From contig NZ_JBHSGP010000004.1 in assembly GCF_042654525.1 (NCBI RefSeq), forward strand, positions 248,001 through 312,000: DNA of 64,000 nucleotides, given 5' to 3'. Of the stretch, positions 27,103 to 34,786 are shown piece by piece. The notes beneath the pieces are model-generated. The model saw only the letters and a program-made list of their open reading frames with translations, was not told the DNA's origin and made no database searches. Made by a program: the position numbers and the translations under genes. The stretch comes from Geojedonia litorea (GTDB lineage Bacteria; Bacteroidota; Bacteroidia; Flavobacteriales; Flavobacteriaceae). How positions within the stretch are numbered: position 1 is the first letter of the stretch; every line of letters starts with the position of its first letter.

Positions 27103-27262
27103 ATAATGTATTTCCTTTTCTTTGATTATAATTTATGCTCAGAATGTGTTACTACTAGTTATATACCGTTTATAAATAAAGTATCACATATCTTAAGTTT
27201 GTATATAAATATATCTGTATTTTGAACAATAGTAAAAATAAACTTTTTTTGTTTACAATAGT

Positions 27263-27280
27263 ATACGTAGTTCTACGTAT
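27263..27280. promoter_or_regulatory. Palindromic operator, site 1
   Basis: ATACGTAGTTCTACGTAT, a symmetric 18-mer. On the minus strand it is followed after 22 bp by TATTTTTA, a -7-like box (27233-27240), and then by the SinR-like gene. Confidence 0.65.
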
Positions 27281-27284
27281 TTCA

Positions 27285-27376
27285 TTATGGTTTTGGCCAT
27301 GCGTAGTTGCGTGGTTTAGCATTAAACGTTACAAGTACATATAGGCGAAAACAAGCAATTACTTATAGCCATTGTT
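27285..27376. repeat. Cassette-boundary-like element
   Basis: It begins GGTTTTGGCCATGCGTAG, continues TTGCGTGGTTTAGCA, and ends CTTATAGCCATTGTTATG at the stop of the 329-aa gene. The outer TGGCC and GCCA parts can pair. Its blocks recur near 37.3, 39.3, 45.9 and 46.6 kb. Confidence 0.45.
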
Positions 27377-28364
27377 ATGTAACGTTTTTTATCAGATATT
27401 TAAATCCGCAATTAGTATTAATCTCTTTATAGTCTTTTAGTTTGTCCAAATCTGCTTTATTTTCGACTGGATAAAATGTTTGTACTCTGAAATAGTCTAT
27501 TCGCTTATTCCCTTTTAAGTATTTTGTAAACGGTCTGAACCAGATAGCATAAATTTTCCCATTAAATATAATGTTCAAACTTCTGTTATTAAATGTATTG
27601 CTTTCAGGTAATTTTTTATAACACTCAATTGCATTTAGTAAAAAATTGGGAATACTCTTAAATCCAACGTTTTCATCAAAATGATAGGATTTGTCAGCTT
27701 GATGTTCTTTTATTTGTTCCGAAAAGTGCCTGAACATTGTATGAACATAAGTAAATCCATCAATTAATATTTTTTCGCCATTTAGTTCAGTCGTTTCTTC
27801 TTCTTTCCCTAATTCTTGATAAAATTCTTTTACTAAAAGATAAATATATTTTCCGTGAAGAACTAATGACTTTTTTAAATATTCTTTTCGATTGCTTCCG
27901 ATTTGTAATCTTTCACAATATTTGTCTAATTCTTTTATTTGATATTTTGTTTCTTGAGAAACGTAATTGATTAATTCACTTCCGTTTAATTTGTCACTTA
28001 TAAATAAATTCCATTCATCGTATTCTTTTTGTAAAAATGCTACATCAACACGTTTTCTTTCAATTGGGATTTCTCCATTGAAGTTGTATACTTTTTTGTT
28101 TCCGTTTAAGTCGTTGAAGTAAAGTAAATATCTATTTCTGAAAACATAATCTTTACAAGAAATATAATCGTGAATATTTAAGTCTTTTTCTCCTTTAGCA
28201 TTTCGAAGACTCTCTACAATTCCACAAACAAACTGTTGTTCCGCTAAACTAATTTCTTTATTTGCAAATACTCTGTCAGCAAGAGTTTGAACAATTTCGT
28301 CAAAATCCGTAGGTTTTCCACTTTGGGCATTAATTGACTGTAATTTTTCTCTTGTGTAATTCAT
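27375..28364 (-). CDS. Protein of unknown function, 329 aa
   Basis: I do not recognise this protein. It has no signal peptide or membrane helix. It is AT-rich, with mixed helix/strand content. Features are an N-terminal helical part (FDEIVQTLADRVFANKEISLAEQQFVCGI), a central HGKYIYLLVKEFYQELGKEEET helix, TYVHTMFRHFSEQIKEHQADKSYHF with several His, and a C-terminal beta part IIFNGKIYAIWFRPFTKYL then DYFRVQTFYPVE. The upstream palindromic operator and the island context (methylase/nuclease 1 kb away) make a defence or stress role possible, but nothing in the sequence proves it. Confidence 0.65.
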   Translation of the reverse strand: MNYTREKLQSINAQSGKPTDFDEIVQTLADRVFANKEISLAEQQFVCGIVESLRNAKGEKDLNIHDYISCKDYVFRNRYLLYFNDLNGNKKVYNFNGEIPIERKRVDVAFLQKEYDEWNLFISDKLNGSELINYVSQETKYQIKELDKYCERLQIGSNRKEYLKKSLVLHGKYIYLLVKEFYQELGKEEETTELNGEKILIDGFTYVHTMFRHFSEQIKEHQADKSYHFDENVGFKSIPNFLLNAIECYKKLPESNTFNNRSLNIIFNGKIYAIWFRPFTKYLKGNKRIDYFRVQTFYPVENKADLDKLKDYKEINTNCGFKYLIKNVT

Positions 28365-28475
28365 TTAGTTGGTTTGGGTAAATGTTACATAACTCGTTAT
28401 AAACATCCAAATACTGCTTTATAACAGCATTGAGTCAGCTAAAAGTAAATGTAAACTTTTTTTGTTTTCGATGCT

Positions 28476-28493
28476 ATACGTAGTTCTACGTAT
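28476..28493. promoter_or_regulatory. Palindromic operator, site 2
   Basis: ATACGTAGTTCTACGTAT, identical to site 1. The minus-strand box TACATTTA (28446-28453) is again 22 bp away. It lies 112 bp upstream of the 329-aa gene. Confidence 0.65.
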
Positions 28494-28640
28494 TTTAAAC
28501 AGCATCAAGCAGGACTTACTTTTGGCTTTGTTCGAGACTTCTCCTAAAAAATCGAATTTTTAAAAAATAAGCCAAAGCGTTTCTCGAACAATCCTCGAAC
28601 AACACCCGAACAAAACCCCTCAAAAATGCCCTAAGTGTGT

Positions 28641-28770
28641 CAATAGCGGTCAGCGTAGGTCAAACTCGGTCAGCGTGTGTCAGGGTGTGTCAGCATAGGT
28701 CAGCGTGTGTCAGGGTGTGTCAGCATAGGTCACGGTGTGTCAAACTCGGTCAATCTCGGTCACGGTGGGT
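28641..28770 (+). repeat. Thirteen-unit 10-bp phased GTCA repeat array
   Basis: Every 10 bp the sequence reads CA-N6-GT, giving (G/T)GTCA at an exact 10-bp period for 13 units with only the six internal bases varying (for example CAGCGTGTGT, CAGCATAGGT, CAAACTCGGT). A weaker block of ~10-bp CTCGAACAA-type units precedes it (about 28574-28615). The array ends 65 bp before the DUF6266 start. It is not coding (10 bp is not a codon multiple). The rest of the 28365-28835 gap holds operator site 2 and AT-rich sequence. Confidence 0.85.
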
Positions 28771-28835
28771 CAGGCTATTGCAGGCGTGGCGGGGCTAGAC
28801 TACTTTAGTCCTGTTTAACACCAAATTCATATTTT

Positions 28836-29477
28836 ATGGCAACATTTGAAAAAGGCATCCTAGGAGGCTTTTCCGGAAAAGTAGGCAACGTGGTTGGCGC
28901 ACGCTGGAGAGGTCGCAATGTGATGCGCAGCTTACCCCAACGTGGTAACTACAATCCTACACAGGACCAATTAGAGCAACGCGAACGCTTTAGCGCCGTG
29001 ATTGCATTTTTAAACCCCATCAAGGCTGTGGAGAGCCAGTATTTTGGAAAACCCCAGGGCGACAAGAGCCGCTACAACCTGGCCACCTCCTACCACTTAA
29101 AGGAGGCGCTCATTGCTACGCCTGATGGCTTTACAATCGATTATCCCAAAGTGCTTATTAGTAAGGGTGACCTACGCGGACTCAACAACCCAAGTATTAC
29201 CGCCGCCGCTGGGCAGATTTTAGAGCTGGAGTGGAACGACAACAGTGGGCAGGGTAATGCGAATCCCCTCGACAAGCTTATTGTGGTGGTGTATGCACCT
29301 GAACCTAATTTGTATCAGGTGTTTGATCCCGCAGGCACCCGCGAAGAGGCGGCTGTGAACCTGCCCTTGCCGGCTTTTATGGCTGGCTTTGAGGTGCAGG
29401 TGTGGGCCACCTTTAGTACGGCCAACTCCAAAGAGGCAGCCATTAGTAGCTATCTGGGTGCCCTTGTTGTAACCTAG
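28836..29477 (+). CDS. DUF6266 family protein
   Basis: 213 residues beginning MATFEKGILGGFSGKVGNVVG, then ARWRGRNVMRSLPQRGNYNPTQDQLEQRERF, the conserved head of the Bacteroidota-specific DUF6266 family. The remainder is a beta-rich domain (ILELEWNDNSGQGNANPLDKLIVVVYAPEPN, GFEVQVWATFSTANSKEAAISSYLG). There is no signal peptide. The function is unknown. The gene is GC-richer than the flanking islands, is preceded by the 10-bp phased array and faces a convergent excisionase-like HTH gene across a shared hairpin. The three elements may form a unit. Confidence 0.88.
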   Translation: MATFEKGILGGFSGKVGNVVGARWRGRNVMRSLPQRGNYNPTQDQLEQRERFSAVIAFLNPIKAVESQYFGKPQGDKSRYNLATSYHLKEALIATPDGFTIDYPKVLISKGDLRGLNNPSITAAAGQILELEWNDNSGQGNANPLDKLIVVVYAPEPNLYQVFDPAGTREEAAVNLPLPAFMAGFEVQVWATFSTANSKEAAISSYLGALVVT

Positions 29478-29501
29478 GGTAGTAGCCAAGGCACTTTATG
29501 T

Positions 29502-29548
29502 ATTGCCAGTACTAGCGTCATAAAAAACTCTAGCACTGGCAATTGTGT
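29502..29548 (+). terminator. Hairpin terminator after DUF6266 gene
   Basis: ATTGCCAGTACTAG (29502-29515) pairs with CTAGCACTGGCAAT (29530-29543) apart from one mismatch. It is followed by a TGTGTTTTT run. It lies between convergent genes and could serve both. Confidence 0.75.
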
Positions 29549-29569
29549 TTTTAGGCCATAGCCATTGGT

Positions 29570-29869
29570 TTAGGGGCTATCGGGATTAGGCCTGTGCTGC
29601 TGCTTAAGGTTGAGCGTTGCTCTTTGGAGCAGCATGGTATTGATAAAGTGTTTTGGAAACACGATAATATTGCCCAGTTTGTAGGCGGGCAATTCGCGTT
29701 TGCGACGTAAACGGTACACAGTACTGCGGCTCATCTTTAAATGCCGCATGACATCTTCGGTAGTGTACCATTCTTCTAGATTGGCCATATTAGGGTCGAT
29801 GGTAATGCCTAATGCTGGGTTGGGCAAACTAATGATTTGAGGGGGACGGGGAGGCAAACGTTTCTTCAA
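29570..29869 (-). CDS. Excisionase-like helix-turn-helix protein
   Basis: 99 residues with a MerR/excisionase-type HTH (HTH_17). The pattern is EWYTTEDVMRHLKMSRSTVYRLRRKRELPAYKLGNIIVFPKHFINTML, starting at about residue 31. Such domains bind DNA in excisionases of mobile elements and in small regulators. The N-terminal KKRLPPRPPQ tail is Pro/Arg-rich. It is convergent with DUF6266 and is the natural candidate to bind the nearby 10-bp array; this is inference. No integrase lies next to it. Confidence 0.85.
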   Translation of the reverse strand: MKKRLPPRPPQIISLPNPALGITIDPNMANLEEWYTTEDVMRHLKMSRSTVYRLRRKRELPAYKLGNIIVFPKHFINTMLLQRATLNLKQQHRPNPDSP

Positions 29870-29924
29870 ATGCTAGACTTTTAGAAGGATTGAATGACTA
29901 ATTTAAATGAGAGTAAGGTTGTCT

Positions 29925-29994
29925 ATAATTGATAATTGATAATTGATAATTGATAATTGACAATAGACAATAGACAATAGACAATTGTTAATTG
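29925..29994. repeat. Heptamer tandem array (10 units)
   Basis: Seven-bp units ATAATTG (x5), ACAATAG (x3), ACAATTG and TTAATTG. It is non-coding and belongs to the same unit family as the 31.9-kb array. Confidence 0.8.
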
Positions 29995-30007
29995 TTTGGT
30001 GTTTGTT

Positions 30008-30047
30008 ACTTCGAGTGTCCCGCCAAGGGCGGGATGTATCGAGAAGT
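30008..30047. repeat. REP-like palindrome, single half
   Basis: ACTTCGAGTG to TATCGAGAAGT with a CCCGCC...GGCGGG inner stem; the left-half type of the doublet family. Confidence 0.75.
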
Positions 30048-30103
30048 ATAGTGAGAACAGCGCCATTACTTATAGCCAATGTTACGGGCTGGTTTATATG
30101 ATT

Positions 30104-31711
30104 TTAAAATTTATATTTAGCATAATGTGAACCGTAGCTCTCGTAAAGACCCATTAATTCTTTAGCTTTTTCTTTATCTTTAGGTACTATTCCTCCTTTT
30201 TTATAAATTAAAGCGAGTTCTTTGTATGATTCTTTATTAAAATAAGAACTTAAATCTACATAATTTGCAGTGATTGTTCTCCACCTAGTTGCAAATAGCG
30301 AAATGGGATAATTTGGTTGTATGCTTTTTTCAAACCATTCTAAGGCCTTTTTTTCATCAATCACCACGTTATGTTTTACAAATACTTTTTTCAAAAACCC
30401 ATAACCATTATCTGTTGATGGGGTTTGTCCATATTTATAAATCATACCTAAATAATACATGGCATTTGGGCTTCCGTTTTCTGCAGCTTTTGTATACCAT
30501 TCTAATGCCAATTTAGCATCGTCTCCTCCAGTAAAAGTAATTCCTGATACTATTACTTTTTTATTTCTGTCATACCAATCTGCTAAACGTAACATGGCAT
30601 CAACGCTACCCACATTTGCGGCATTTTGTGCGTATAAAATCCAATTAGCGTCCTCCTTTTTTTCTTGTGCAACTTCCATATAGGCATCTGGATTTTTATT
30701 ATTGTATGCTTCATTAAACCATTGTTGCCTTTCTGGCACCTTCACTGTTGAGAATAATGCACTACTTGCAAAATATAATATCATTCTCGCATTTTCGTTT
30801 CCTTTTATTGCTGAGTCCATTAAGGGAAGGTATAATAGGTCAAAACGGTTTCTATCATCTAATATTCTTTTTTCCCAATATAGATCTTCTGCTATTTTTT
30901 TTTGTCGGGCATATTCTGCTGCTGCTGCTTCTCTTCTTTGAATTTCTGCAGGAGAGGGCGTAAATAGGTCAATGATGTTATTGGCTAATTCGCTCAACTG
31001 TTGCCCGGTTTCATAGTTTTTTTGGTATACACTTGTTGTAGAAGCATTGGTTTCAGGAATTCCAATATCTGATAATTTTAATTCGTAGCTTTTTGACTCT
31101 GTAGATGGCGTGTCTTTGGAATTGGTTTGAGTTGTTGGATTGTAATTGTTAGAAATGGTTTGAGTTGTTGGATTGTAATTGTTAGAAATGTTTTGAGTAG
31201 TCTTGGTTGTGCCAATTTGATTTATTTTATTCATTATTTGTCCTAAATGCATGGGTTCTAAAGCAGCTCCCATAACTTTCATGCTAAAATCTTTTGCTTC
31301 GCAAAATTCACCACCTGCTCCAACTGCAACATTCATTTGTTGTACATCATTTAAATTTCTAAAAGTAACTACATTAGCTTTTTGTTGTCCATTACAAGTA
31401 TATGATACTCGAATACTTATTAAATGTAAGTTGTTTGGTTTACAAACATCACCCAATTGTGAACAGGAATAGTATTTTTTGTCACCATATGCATTGTAGA
31501 ATCCTTTAGCATCTGGAGATGCTTGTACTAGTGTTGCGGTATAACGGGTGTCAAATTGAGTTGCACCAGTTGTTTTATGGATTCTCACCACTATATGATA
31601 TGAAAATTCTTGTCTATTAGTAGAGCTGGCATCGTAATAATCGCTCAATTGAATTTGTGCAAAGACAAAATTTGTAAGTAATGTTAATGCAATTAAAAAT
31701 GTTTTTTTCAT
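30104..31711 (-). CDS. Secreted Sel1-repeat protein
   Basis: 535 residues. A signal peptide (cut after FVFAQ) is followed by a beta-rich N-terminal part (TGATQFDTRYTATLVQASPDAKGF; two Cys-containing segments KYYSCSQLGDVCKP and SYTCNG). A low-complexity linker repeats ISNNYNPTTQT. C-terminal Sel1-like TPR helices follow from about residue 360: DAMLRLADWYDRNKK, KLALEWYTKAAENGSPNAMYYLGMIYKYG, KKALEWFEKSI. Sel1 repeats mediate protein-protein contacts. It is one of six genes with the upstream TACGTA operator. Confidence 0.85.
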   Translation of the reverse strand: MKKTFLIALTLLTNFVFAQIQLSDYYDASSTNRQEFSYHIVVRIHKTTGATQFDTRYTATLVQASPDAKGFYNAYGDKKYYSCSQLGDVCKPNNLHLISIRVSYTCNGQQKANVVTFRNLNDVQQMNVAVGAGGEFCEAKDFSMKVMGAALEPMHLGQIMNKINQIGTTKTTQNISNNYNPTTQTISNNYNPTTQTNSKDTPSTESKSYELKLSDIGIPETNASTTSVYQKNYETGQQLSELANNIIDLFTPSPAEIQRREAAAAEYARQKKIAEDLYWEKRILDDRNRFDLLYLPLMDSAIKGNENARMILYFASSALFSTVKVPERQQWFNEAYNNKNPDAYMEVAQEKKEDANWILYAQNAANVGSVDAMLRLADWYDRNKKVIVSGITFTGGDDAKLALEWYTKAAENGSPNAMYYLGMIYKYGQTPSTDNGYGFLKKVFVKHNVVIDEKKALEWFEKSIQPNYPISLFATRWRTITANYVDLSSYFNKESYKELALIYKKGGIVPKDKEKAKELMGLYESYGSHYAKYKF

Positions 31712-31860
31712 ATTTTCAGCTTGTTAAATTTTATGGTCTATTTATTTTCTGTTTGATAATGTGCTAAACTTGCTCATACTAGTGATGTACTCCCAAAAAC
31801 TGCCATACAACAGCCTTGAGTCACCTAAAGTAAATGTAAATCATTTTTTAATACGCTGGC

Positions 31861-31878
31861 ATACGTAAGTCTACGTAT
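31861..31878. promoter_or_regulatory. Palindromic operator, site 3
   Basis: ATACGTAAGTCTACGTAT. Both half-sites are intact (ATACGTA / TACGTAT). The TACATTTA box (31831-31838, minus strand) is at the 22-bp spacing. It is upstream of the Sel1 protein gene. Confidence 0.65.
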
Positions 31879-31896
31879 TTTATAGGGAAGGGGGTG

Positions 31897-32225
31897 TTAA
31901 TTGACAATTGACAATTGATAATTGATAATTGATAATTGATAATTGATAATTGATAATTGTTAGTTGTTGGTTGTTGGTTGTTGGTGCTTATGGCTTATTG
32001 CTTATTGCTTATTGTTAATTGCTTATTGCTTATTGCCTATTGCTTATTGTTAATTGCTTATTGCCTATTGCTTATTGCCTATTGCTTATTGCCTATTGCT
32101 TATTGCCTATTGCTTATTGCCTATTGCTTATTGCTTATTGCTTATTGCTTATTGCTTATTGCTTATTGCCTATTGCTTATTGCTTATTGCCTATTGCTTA
32201 TTGCCTATTGCTTATTGCTTATTGT
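31897..32225. repeat. Forty-seven-unit heptamer tandem array
   Basis: 329 bp kept in a single 7-bp register. The order is TTAATTG, ACAATTG, ATAATTG (x6), TTAGTTG, TTGGTTG, TTGGTGC, TTATGGC, then TTATTGC/CTATTGC units, ending TTATTGT. Because 21 bp is 3 units, all frames stay open (LLIAYC-type repeats), but this is not a protein. It resembles the heptameric STRR repeats known from cyanobacteria. The remainder of 31712-32338 holds operator site 3 and a partial CGAGTG palindrome at 32231-32250. Confidence 0.9.
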
Positions 32226-32338
32226 TTGGTGTTCGAGTGTCCCGAGCGCAGTTGAGGGGTGGTTGCCTATGCCCGTGATTAATGATACCACGGTGCTGGC
32301 AGTAGTTTTTATTTTAAAAATCAAAACACTTTACTACT

Positions 32339-32740
32339 TTAATCAACTCTGCGCCATCCCACTGCTAATCCATTTTCCACTTCCATTCCAACACCTTTAG
32401 CAGCGACCTTACCTTTAATTAGCCAAGAAACATCGTAAAAGCTCCCTTTTTTTTCAATTACAAGGTCATATTCATCTGAAAAATCTCCATTTTCAAAAAA
32501 GTAACGTACGTGATAATTCCCAACATATCCGCTTTCCTTTGGTCCTCCTGTTGCAATTCCAGGGCCACTATAAGCATTGCCATAATTCCATCTTGCAAAT
32601 AATGTTCCAGGTGTATTGCTTTCTGTATACAATACGAAGCCAATATTCAAGAGTTCTTTATTTTGGGAATCAGAATTGTCTTGAGAAAAAGATAAGTTAG
32701 GAAAAATAGCAAAAGTTAAAACCAATACGAGTAATTTCAT
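32339..32740 (-). CDS. Small secreted beta protein of unknown function
   Basis: 133 residues from the chosen internal Met (MKLLVLVLTFAIF), which opens a signal peptide cut after LSFSQ. The frame extends 10 codons upstream without a signal-like start. The mature ~110 residues are beta-rich: IGFVLYTESNTPGTLFARWNYGNAY, YVGNYHVRYFFENGDFSDEYDLVIEKKGSFYDVSWLIKGKVAAKG. A strand pattern of this type recalls small lipocalin-like or jelly-roll secreted proteins. No family is recognised. It is surrounded by heptamer repeats. Confidence 0.65.
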   Translation of the reverse strand: MKLLVLVLTFAIFPNLSFSQDNSDSQNKELLNIGFVLYTESNTPGTLFARWNYGNAYSGPGIATGGPKESGYVGNYHVRYFFENGDFSDEYDLVIEKKGSFYDVSWLIKGKVAAKGVGMEVENGLAVGWRRVD

Positions 32741-32824
32741 TGGTGTAATTAGTTGTTGATTTGTTTTCATTGTATTTTGTTTAAATGGTTAGTGTTCTGT
32801 TTAAATTACTGCCAAAGTGTTTAG

Positions 32825-32935
32825 CTTCGCTGAATCTTCGATTTAACTGCGCTGAATCTACGTTTCGTTACGCGGTTAAGTAACTAATTTAGTAAATAAA
32901 AACCTAATGAGCAGGAGTGCAGCGAACAGACTGTG
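32825..32935. repeat. Dispersed intergenic block (GCTGAATC / TTTAGTAAATAAAAA type), copy 1
   Basis: It contains CTGAATCTTCGATTTAACT, a second CTGAATC, then CTAATTTAGTAAATAAAAAC and CAGGAGTGCAGCGAACAGA. The same ordered words recur at 38294, 39270 (second part), 43060 and 45797. Confidence 0.7.
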
Positions 32936-32951
32936 CTTGTGGTAGTTGGTT

Positions 32952-33077
32952 TTAATTGATAATTGACAATTGGCAATTGATAATTGTTAGTTGTTGGCTG
33001 TTGGCTGTTGGTTGTTGGTGCTTATGGCTTATTGCTTAATGCCTATTGCTTATTGCTTATTGTTAATTGTTTGGTGC
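32952..33077. repeat. Heptamer tandem array (18 units)
   Basis: The unit order TTAATTG, ATAATTG, ACAATTG, GCAATTG, TTAGTTG, TTGGCTG, TTGGTGC, TTATGGC, TTATTGC repeats that of the 31.9-kb array in shorter form. Confidence 0.8.
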
Positions 33078-33082
33078 TTTTG

Positions 33083-33799
33083 TTATTTTTTATCAATTTC
33101 TGATTGCACTACTTTCAAAAGTGATTTGCATTCAGTCAAAAGAGCAGTGTAATTTCTTATTTGAAAAGTTAATAGTCCATTCTTTCCATGAAGCGAGTTT
33201 AAAACAAATGGTTCATTTTTATAATCATCGATAGTCTTTTTAGGTAACTCTATGTTATTTTTAACATGGTCAAATCTCAAGTAAAACGATTCAATTTCTC
33301 TTGAGTAGTTTTTTAATGACTCATCAATTCCATTATTCATTTGGGTTGCCCTTTTATAATAATTAGTCAAGGCATCAAAAATAGTATCATTTCTAAACAA
33401 TCCTATTTGCCCAGTTGCAATCATATTATCATATAATGACGTATTTGCCGAAAACTTAAAATATTTATACCTAGCATTATTTTTAAAAGTCAATTCTCTC
33501 GTGTGTTTAACAGTCAGAATTTCTTGTGATAGACTTGTTAGGTCATGAATTAATAAACTGTCGGAATGCAAAATATTTTTTAATGAAGTAATGTCCTCAT
33601 TTAAGTTTGAACTTAATTTATGCAAAAACAATTGTTCTTTTTGTCTATCTTTTCTCGCTTCATTCCAATTATTAATCGATAAGGCTATTAAAATTCCGAT
33701 AACCACAAGTATAATTTCGCCTATGGCGTATTTTAAGTATTTAGAGGTTTTGTTTTCCATAATTAAGGTTTGACGTATGTGACGAAAGAATTTTATCAT
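33083..33799 (-). CDS. DUF6090 family membrane protein, copy 8
   Basis: 238 residues, the shortest copy, with head MIKFFRHIRQTLIMENKTSK (MENK subgroup with G-to-S change). The second motif is LYDNMIATGQIGLFRNDTIFDAL. It lies more than 13 kb from the other MENK copies, so this subgroup is present in both accessory blocks. Unlike most copies it has no leader hairpin and instead carries the TACGTA operator module 116 bp upstream, as copy 14 does. An 18-unit heptamer array adjoins its stop codon. Confidence 0.88.
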   Translation of the reverse strand: MIKFFRHIRQTLIMENKTSKYLKYAIGEIILVVIGILIALSINNWNEARKDRQKEQLFLHKLSSNLNEDITSLKNILHSDSLLIHDLTSLSQEILTVKHTRELTFKNNARYKYFKFSANTSLYDNMIATGQIGLFRNDTIFDALTNYYKRATQMNNGIDESLKNYSREIESFYLRFDHVKNNIELPKKTIDDYKNEPFVLNSLHGKNGLLTFQIRNYTALLTECKSLLKVVQSEIDKK

Positions 33800-33914
33800 T
33801 GTTGATCTTGGTTTTTACATAATGGAGTACAACTACTTATATGCTCAAAAAAACTGGGCTATAACAGCCTTGAGTCACCTAAAGTAAATGTAAATCATTT
33901 TTTAATACGCTGGC

Positions 33915-33932
33915 ATACGTAAGTATACGTAT
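33915..33932. promoter_or_regulatory. Palindromic operator, site 4
   Basis: ATACGTAAGTATACGTAT. The box TACATTTA on the minus strand (33885-33892) is at 22 bp. The ~95-bp surrounding block is nearly identical to that of site 3. Confidence 0.65.
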
Positions 33933-33952
33933 TTTATAGGGAAGGGGAGTGT

Positions 33953-34000
33953 TTATTGATAATTGACAATTGATAATTGACAATTGATAATTGATAATTG
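33953..34000. repeat. Heptamer tandem array (about 7 units)
   Basis: TTATTG then alternating ATAATTG and ACAATTG units in 7-bp register, ending in TTTGGTG. Confidence 0.75.
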
Positions 34001-34071
34001 TTTGGTGTTGGTTGTTTGGTGTTAAGTTGTTAAGTTGAGGAGTAAAGCAGTGTATTTTAGATGGTGTTTGT

Positions 34072-34192
34072 CACTTCGAGTGGTTTTGCGCAGCAAAAGT
34101 GTATCGAGAAGTTTTTCTAATAGTTTTTTTGATATGTTTCGTACAAGTTCTCGATTCATCCCGCCCTTGGCGGTACACTCGAACTGACAGTG
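34072..34192. repeat. REP-like palindrome doublet, copy 1 of tandem pair
   Basis: The left half (CTTCGAGTG, stem TTTTGC/GCAAAA, TATCGAGAAG) and right half (GTTCTCGAT, stem CCGCC/GGCGG, CACTCGAACTGACAGTG) are inverted relative to each other across a 34-bp AT-rich spacer. The next copy begins 134 bp further on. Confidence 0.88.
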
Positions 34193-34205
34193 CTTGTGAT
34201 GTTTG

Positions 34206-34327
34206 TCACATCGAGTGGTTTTGCGCAGCAAAAGTGTATCGAGAAGTTTTTCTAATAGTTTTTTTGATATGTTTCGTACAAGTTCTCGATACATCCCGCC
34301 CTTGGCGGTACACTCGAACTGACAGTG
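34206..34327. repeat. REP-like palindrome doublet, copy 2 of tandem pair
   Basis: Almost identical to the doublet at 34072, at a 134-bp period, with the same TTTTTCTAATAG spacer start. A third left half follows after another 134 bp and runs into the GIY-YIG gene. Confidence 0.88.
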
Positions 34328-34340
34328 TTTGTGATGTTTG

Positions 34341-34737
34341 TCACATCGAGTGATTTTGCGTAGCAAAATTGTATCGAGATGTCTATATTTAACTTATGAA
34401 AATATATTATGTTTATATACTTAAATGCGCAGATACTACCTATTACACAGGTATGACATCAGATCTTACCAAGAGAGTAATGGAGCATCAATCGGGAAAA
34501 TATAAGGATAGCTATACCTATGCAAGACTCCCAGTTGAGTTAGTATATTATACAGATTTTACGAATGTAGAAATGGCAATTGATGTTGAAAAACAAATTA
34601 AAAAGTGGTCTAGAGCCAAAAAAGAAGCATTGATAAACAAGGAGTTTGATAGACTACCCTTACTAGTCAAAAAGGATTTTAAAAGATAGCAGTTCTCGAT
34701 ACATCCCGCCCTTGGCGGTACACTCGAACTGACAGTG
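34341..34737 (+). mobile_element. Putative GIY-YIG mobile element bounded by palindrome halves
   Basis: The left palindrome half (34341-34382, stem ATTTTGC/GCAAAAT) lies 13 bp before the GIY-YIG start, and the right half (34691-34737) begins 2 bp after its stop. In the adjacent doublets the same two halves are joined by only ~34 bp. The arrangement suggests a gene-carrying element and gene-less derivatives. No direct target duplication could be identified. Mobility is inferred. Confidence 0.5.
34396..34689 (+). CDS. GIY-YIG nuclease family protein
   Basis: 97 residues of a single GIY-YIG domain (UPF0213/UvrC-N type). YYVYILKCADTTYYTGMTSDLTKRVMEHQSGK gives the paired Tyr motif, the Gly and the catalytic Arg. 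The metal-binding Glu lies in VEKQIKKWSRAKKEALI. The domain can cut DNA one strand at a time. It is complete and of normal size. It is enclosed by the two halves of a REP-like palindrome, which recalls the link between RAYT transposases and REP sequences in other bacteria, although the nuclease type is different. It is one of the few rightward genes of the block. Confidence 0.93.
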   Translation: MKIYYVYILKCADTTYYTGMTSDLTKRVMEHQSGKYKDSYTYARLPVELVYYTDFTNVEMAIDVEKQIKKWSRAKKEALINKEFDRLPLLVKKDFKR

Positions 34738-34747
34738 ATTGTGATGT

Positions 34748-34774
34748 TTATTGATAATTGATAATTGATAATTG
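34748..34774. repeat. Short heptamer array
   Basis: TTATTG followed by three ATAATTG units. It joins the GIY-YIG element to the next palindrome doublet. Confidence 0.7.
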
Positions 34775-34786
34775 TTTGGTGTTTGT

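Noticed and set aside
28641..28770. Possible CRISPR array
   Set aside because: The period is 10 bp with no spacers of unique sequence and no cas genes nearby; the SinR/Cas2-like protein at 26.8 kb is not a CRISPR Cas2 in context.
31957..32400. Long open frame with LLIAYC-type repeats (three overlapping frames)
   Set aside because: It is produced by the 7-bp tandem array, in which 21 bp equals three units and leaves all frames open; no start, RBS or coding character.
34022..34366. 114-codon minus-strand frame
   Set aside because: It runs through the tandem palindromes (RKTTRCDKHHKHC repeats) and is a by-product of the 134-bp repeat.
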